DNA of 9,554 bases from Spirosoma sp. (lineage in GTDB: Bacteria > Bacteroidota > Bacteroidia > Cytophagales > Spirosomataceae): the NCBI GenBank assembly GCA_025351545.1, contig JANXVQ010000500.1, positions 1 to 9,554 of the forward strand. The letters are read 5' to 3'. The notes beneath the pieces are model-generated. The model ran no database searches. It was not told where the DNA came from and saw only the letters and a list, made by a program, of their open reading frames with translations. Positions 8,384 to 9,554 of this stretch are shown in pieces. The position numbers and the translations under genes were made by a program. Numbering within the stretch: the stretch's first letter is position 1; every line of letters begins with the position of its first letter.

Positions 8384-8782
8384 ATGCCTTATTCAAGTGT
8401 AATTACCCTGGGCGCCGACAAATTCGATATTCTGGGTGGCGACATTGGCTTCTCCAGAAGCATTGACATGAAAGGCCGCCCCTCCAGCCACGTTATGGGC
8501 GGACAGTTTTCGTTCACCGTTGAGGTTACTGACAAGGTAGCGTTGGTAGAGCACATGGTCAATTCGCAAAACAAAGGGTTTCCAACAGGTAAGCTGGAAT
8601 TTACGGACGCTGGTGACGATGCCGTAACCCGCAAGATCGAGTTTGAGAACGCCTACATCGTCAGCTACAGTGAGTCCTTCTCCGTGGGGGGGAATTCATA
8701 CACCTGTTCACTCACGCTTTCAGCCGAAAAAATAACCATTCAAACCGCGGTACTGGATCAGCGCTGGCCCGTAAAAAAATAA
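8384..8782 (+). CDS. tssD: TssD (Hcp), T6SS tube protein, first copy
   Basis: TssD is the Bacteroidota form of Hcp; its hexameric rings stack into the tube expelled by sheath contraction and can carry effectors. At 132 residues it has the usual size. Alternating short beta strands without a signal peptide fit the Hcp barrel fold. Landmarks shared with the next gene are an early GAD-x-FD-x-L strand, KGRPSS at 30-35 in the loop region, NSQNK at 60-64 and SAEK at 113-116. It has one cysteine, C108. The 60-bp leader has no Shine-Dalgarno sequence and carries TTCAACTAAT, also found in front of tssC. Immediate proximity to tssB-tssC indicates the structural tube subunit, although which copy is the main one cannot be told from sequence. 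Confidence 0.88.
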   Translation: MPYSSVITLGADKFDILGGDIGFSRSIDMKGRPSSHVMGGQFSFTVEVTDKVALVEHMVNSQNKGFPTGKLEFTDAGDDAVTRKIEFENAYIVSYSESFSVGGNSYTCSLTLSAEKITIQTAVLDQRWPVKK

Positions 8783-8810
8783 TAAGTCCAACCCTCTAAC
8801 TAAAAAAACT

Positions 8811-9227
8811 ATGCCAGCAGATGCAGCAGTGGGTTTTACGGCAACCCTCACTATTGGAGCCGATACATTTGACGTGCTCAGTTTTGGCACGTCCTTCTCA
8901 CGGGATTACGACCAGAAAGGGCGCCCTTCGTCAGCCGTTCGGGCAGGCGATCTTTCGCTTACGATCGAGATAACCCAAAATGAAAAGCTGATCGATGCGA
9001 TGATTAACTCCCAGAATAAGGCTGTTGATGGAAAGGTCGAATTCTGGCAATCCGGTAAAGACGGTATCTTCCGATCCGTTGTTTTTACGAATGGCTATAT
9101 TACCAGCTACAAAGAAGGGTTTCGACCGGCTGGTTCCAGCAACTTTAGTGCCGACATTTCCATTTCGGCCGAAAAAGTAGATATCGGCGCGGCTAAGTAC
9201 GACGCTGGCTGGCCACTTAATAGTTAG
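8811..9227 (+). CDS. tssD: TssD (Hcp), T6SS tube protein, second tandem copy
   Basis: This 138-residue protein is a divergent paralogue of the preceding one, 28 bp downstream. Both share the strand (I/L)GAD-x-FD, FSR, KGRPSS (36-41 here), NSQNK, a Tyr-Ile-x-Ser-Tyr strand and SAEK, in the same order and spacing. Outside these motifs most positions differ. It has about six extra N-terminal residues, a different C-terminus and no cysteine. It is cytoplasmic until secreted. It could form separate tubes, mix into hexamers with the first copy, or act as a dedicated effector carrier; the sequence alone does not decide. The leader CTAACTAAAAAAACT precedes the ATG without a Shine-Dalgarno sequence. 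The stop lies 10 bp before the next gene. Confidence 0.87.
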   Translation: MPADAAVGFTATLTIGADTFDVLSFGTSFSRDYDQKGRPSSAVRAGDLSLTIEITQNEKLIDAMINSQNKAVDGKVEFWQSGKDGIFRSVVFTNGYITSYKEGFRPAGSSNFSADISISAEKVDIGAAKYDAGWPLNS

Positions 9228-9237
9228 TTGATTCCGC

Positions 9238-9554
9238 ATGAGTAAACTATGGGTATGGTGGGTGGCGCTGGGCATTTGGGTGATCGTTTCTGTTTGGGTA
9301 CATATTTTCTATATCAAACGTATTCGATTATCGGAAGAACCGGTTCTATCTCCTGTGCGCATCATTGATGGAACTCAACTGCGGGTTCAATTGCCGGGCA
9401 GTCTGTTTCATCAGGCAGGTTCAGAAATGAAGTCACTGGGTGATCGGTCAGCACTGGATACGCTGGCCGATTATCTGATGGCCAATCCCCGCCGATTGCT
9501 CACCATAACAGGTTACAATACGCCTGCCGAAAGTAAACTGACGCTGATTCAGAA
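9238..9554 (+). CDS. Inner-membrane protein with OmpA-like domain, 5' part (3' truncated by window edge)
   Basis: An open frame starts at the ATG at 9238, 10 bp after the tssD stop, and runs off the window; 105 residues are visible. A Trp-rich hydrophobic segment at about residues 5-26 followed by Lys-Arg-Ile-Arg predicts a single membrane anchor with no cleavage site. After a linker, residues from about 48 resemble the OmpA C-terminal peptidoglycan-binding fold: a strand LRVQLPGSLF, a Gly/Ser turn, a helix ALDTLADYLMANP at 72-84, and a strand LLTITGYNTPAES at 87-99, where typical members have IxGHTD. The rest of the domain lies outside, so the pocket residues that bind diaminopimelate cannot be checked. 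In position and design it could anchor the secretion machine to the cell wall, as TagL or OmpA-type TssL extensions do elsewhere. That role is inferred. Confidence 0.75.
   Translation, partial: MSKLWVWWVALGIWVIVSVWVHIFYIKRIRLSEEPVLSPVRIIDGTQLRVQLPGSLFHQAGSEMKSLGDRSALDTLADYLMANPRRLLTITGYNTPAESKLTLIQ

Noticed and set aside
8931..9275. 114-codon minus-strand open frame opposite the second tssD
   Set aside because: It is antisense to a clear Hcp gene and to the start of the OmpA-like gene, with no family features.
1..9554. Effector-immunity pair, mobile element, CRISPR array or RNA gene
   Set aside because: Every long open stretch is explained by T6SS structural genes; no direct-repeat array, inverted terminal repeats, transposase motifs or tRNA-like folds were seen.

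Overview
This window is the interior of a type VI secretion system (T6SS) gene cluster of the Bacteroidota-specific subtype (T6SS-iii). All genes are on the + strand and no tRNA, rRNA, insertion sequence, CRISPR array or integration scar is visible. A Bacteroidota host is inferred from three things: the gene content (TssO, PKD-domain TssP-like and TssR proteins, and short TssD-type Hcp proteins), A/T-rich leaders with no Shine-Dalgarno sequence, and a promoter matching TTG-N19-TAnnTTTG upstream of the sheath genes. The roughly balanced base composition and protein style resemble Cytophagales such as the Spirosoma group, but that finer placement is only an impression.

Layout. Positions 1-376 hold the C-terminal part of tssO, cut by the window edge. 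It is followed by a PKD-domain membrane-anchored protein, probably tssP (382-1269), then tssR (1266-3755, overlapping the previous stop by 4 bp), and tssH/clpV (3780-6266, 24 bp after tssR). These four form a tight unit of envelope-complex genes plus the sheath-recycling ATPase. A 179-bp non-coding gap (6267-6445) carries the one convincing promoter. After it come tssB (6446-6904), tssC (6950-8323), two tandem tssD/hcp paralogues (8384-8782 and 8811-9227), and the start of an inner-membrane protein with an OmpA-like domain (from 9238, cut by the window end).

How the genes work together. TssB and TssC build the contractile sheath and TssD stacks into the inner tube that is fired. ClpV disassembles the contracted sheath using ATP. 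TssO, the TssP-like protein and TssR belong to the envelope-spanning complex that in this subtype replaces TssJLM. The OmpA-like protein may add a peptidoglycan anchor. Core components not seen here, and so expected outside the window, are TssE, TssF, TssG, TssK, TssI (VgrG), TssN and TssQ. No effector or immunity gene is recognisable in the window.

Points most worth a second look are the two divergent tandem Hcp proteins, the degenerate metal site and apparent SH3-like duplication in TssR, the OmpA-like membrane protein directly behind hcp, the ambiguous lipobox in the TssP-like protein, and a shared AACTAA motif in the leaders of all four sheath and tube genes.
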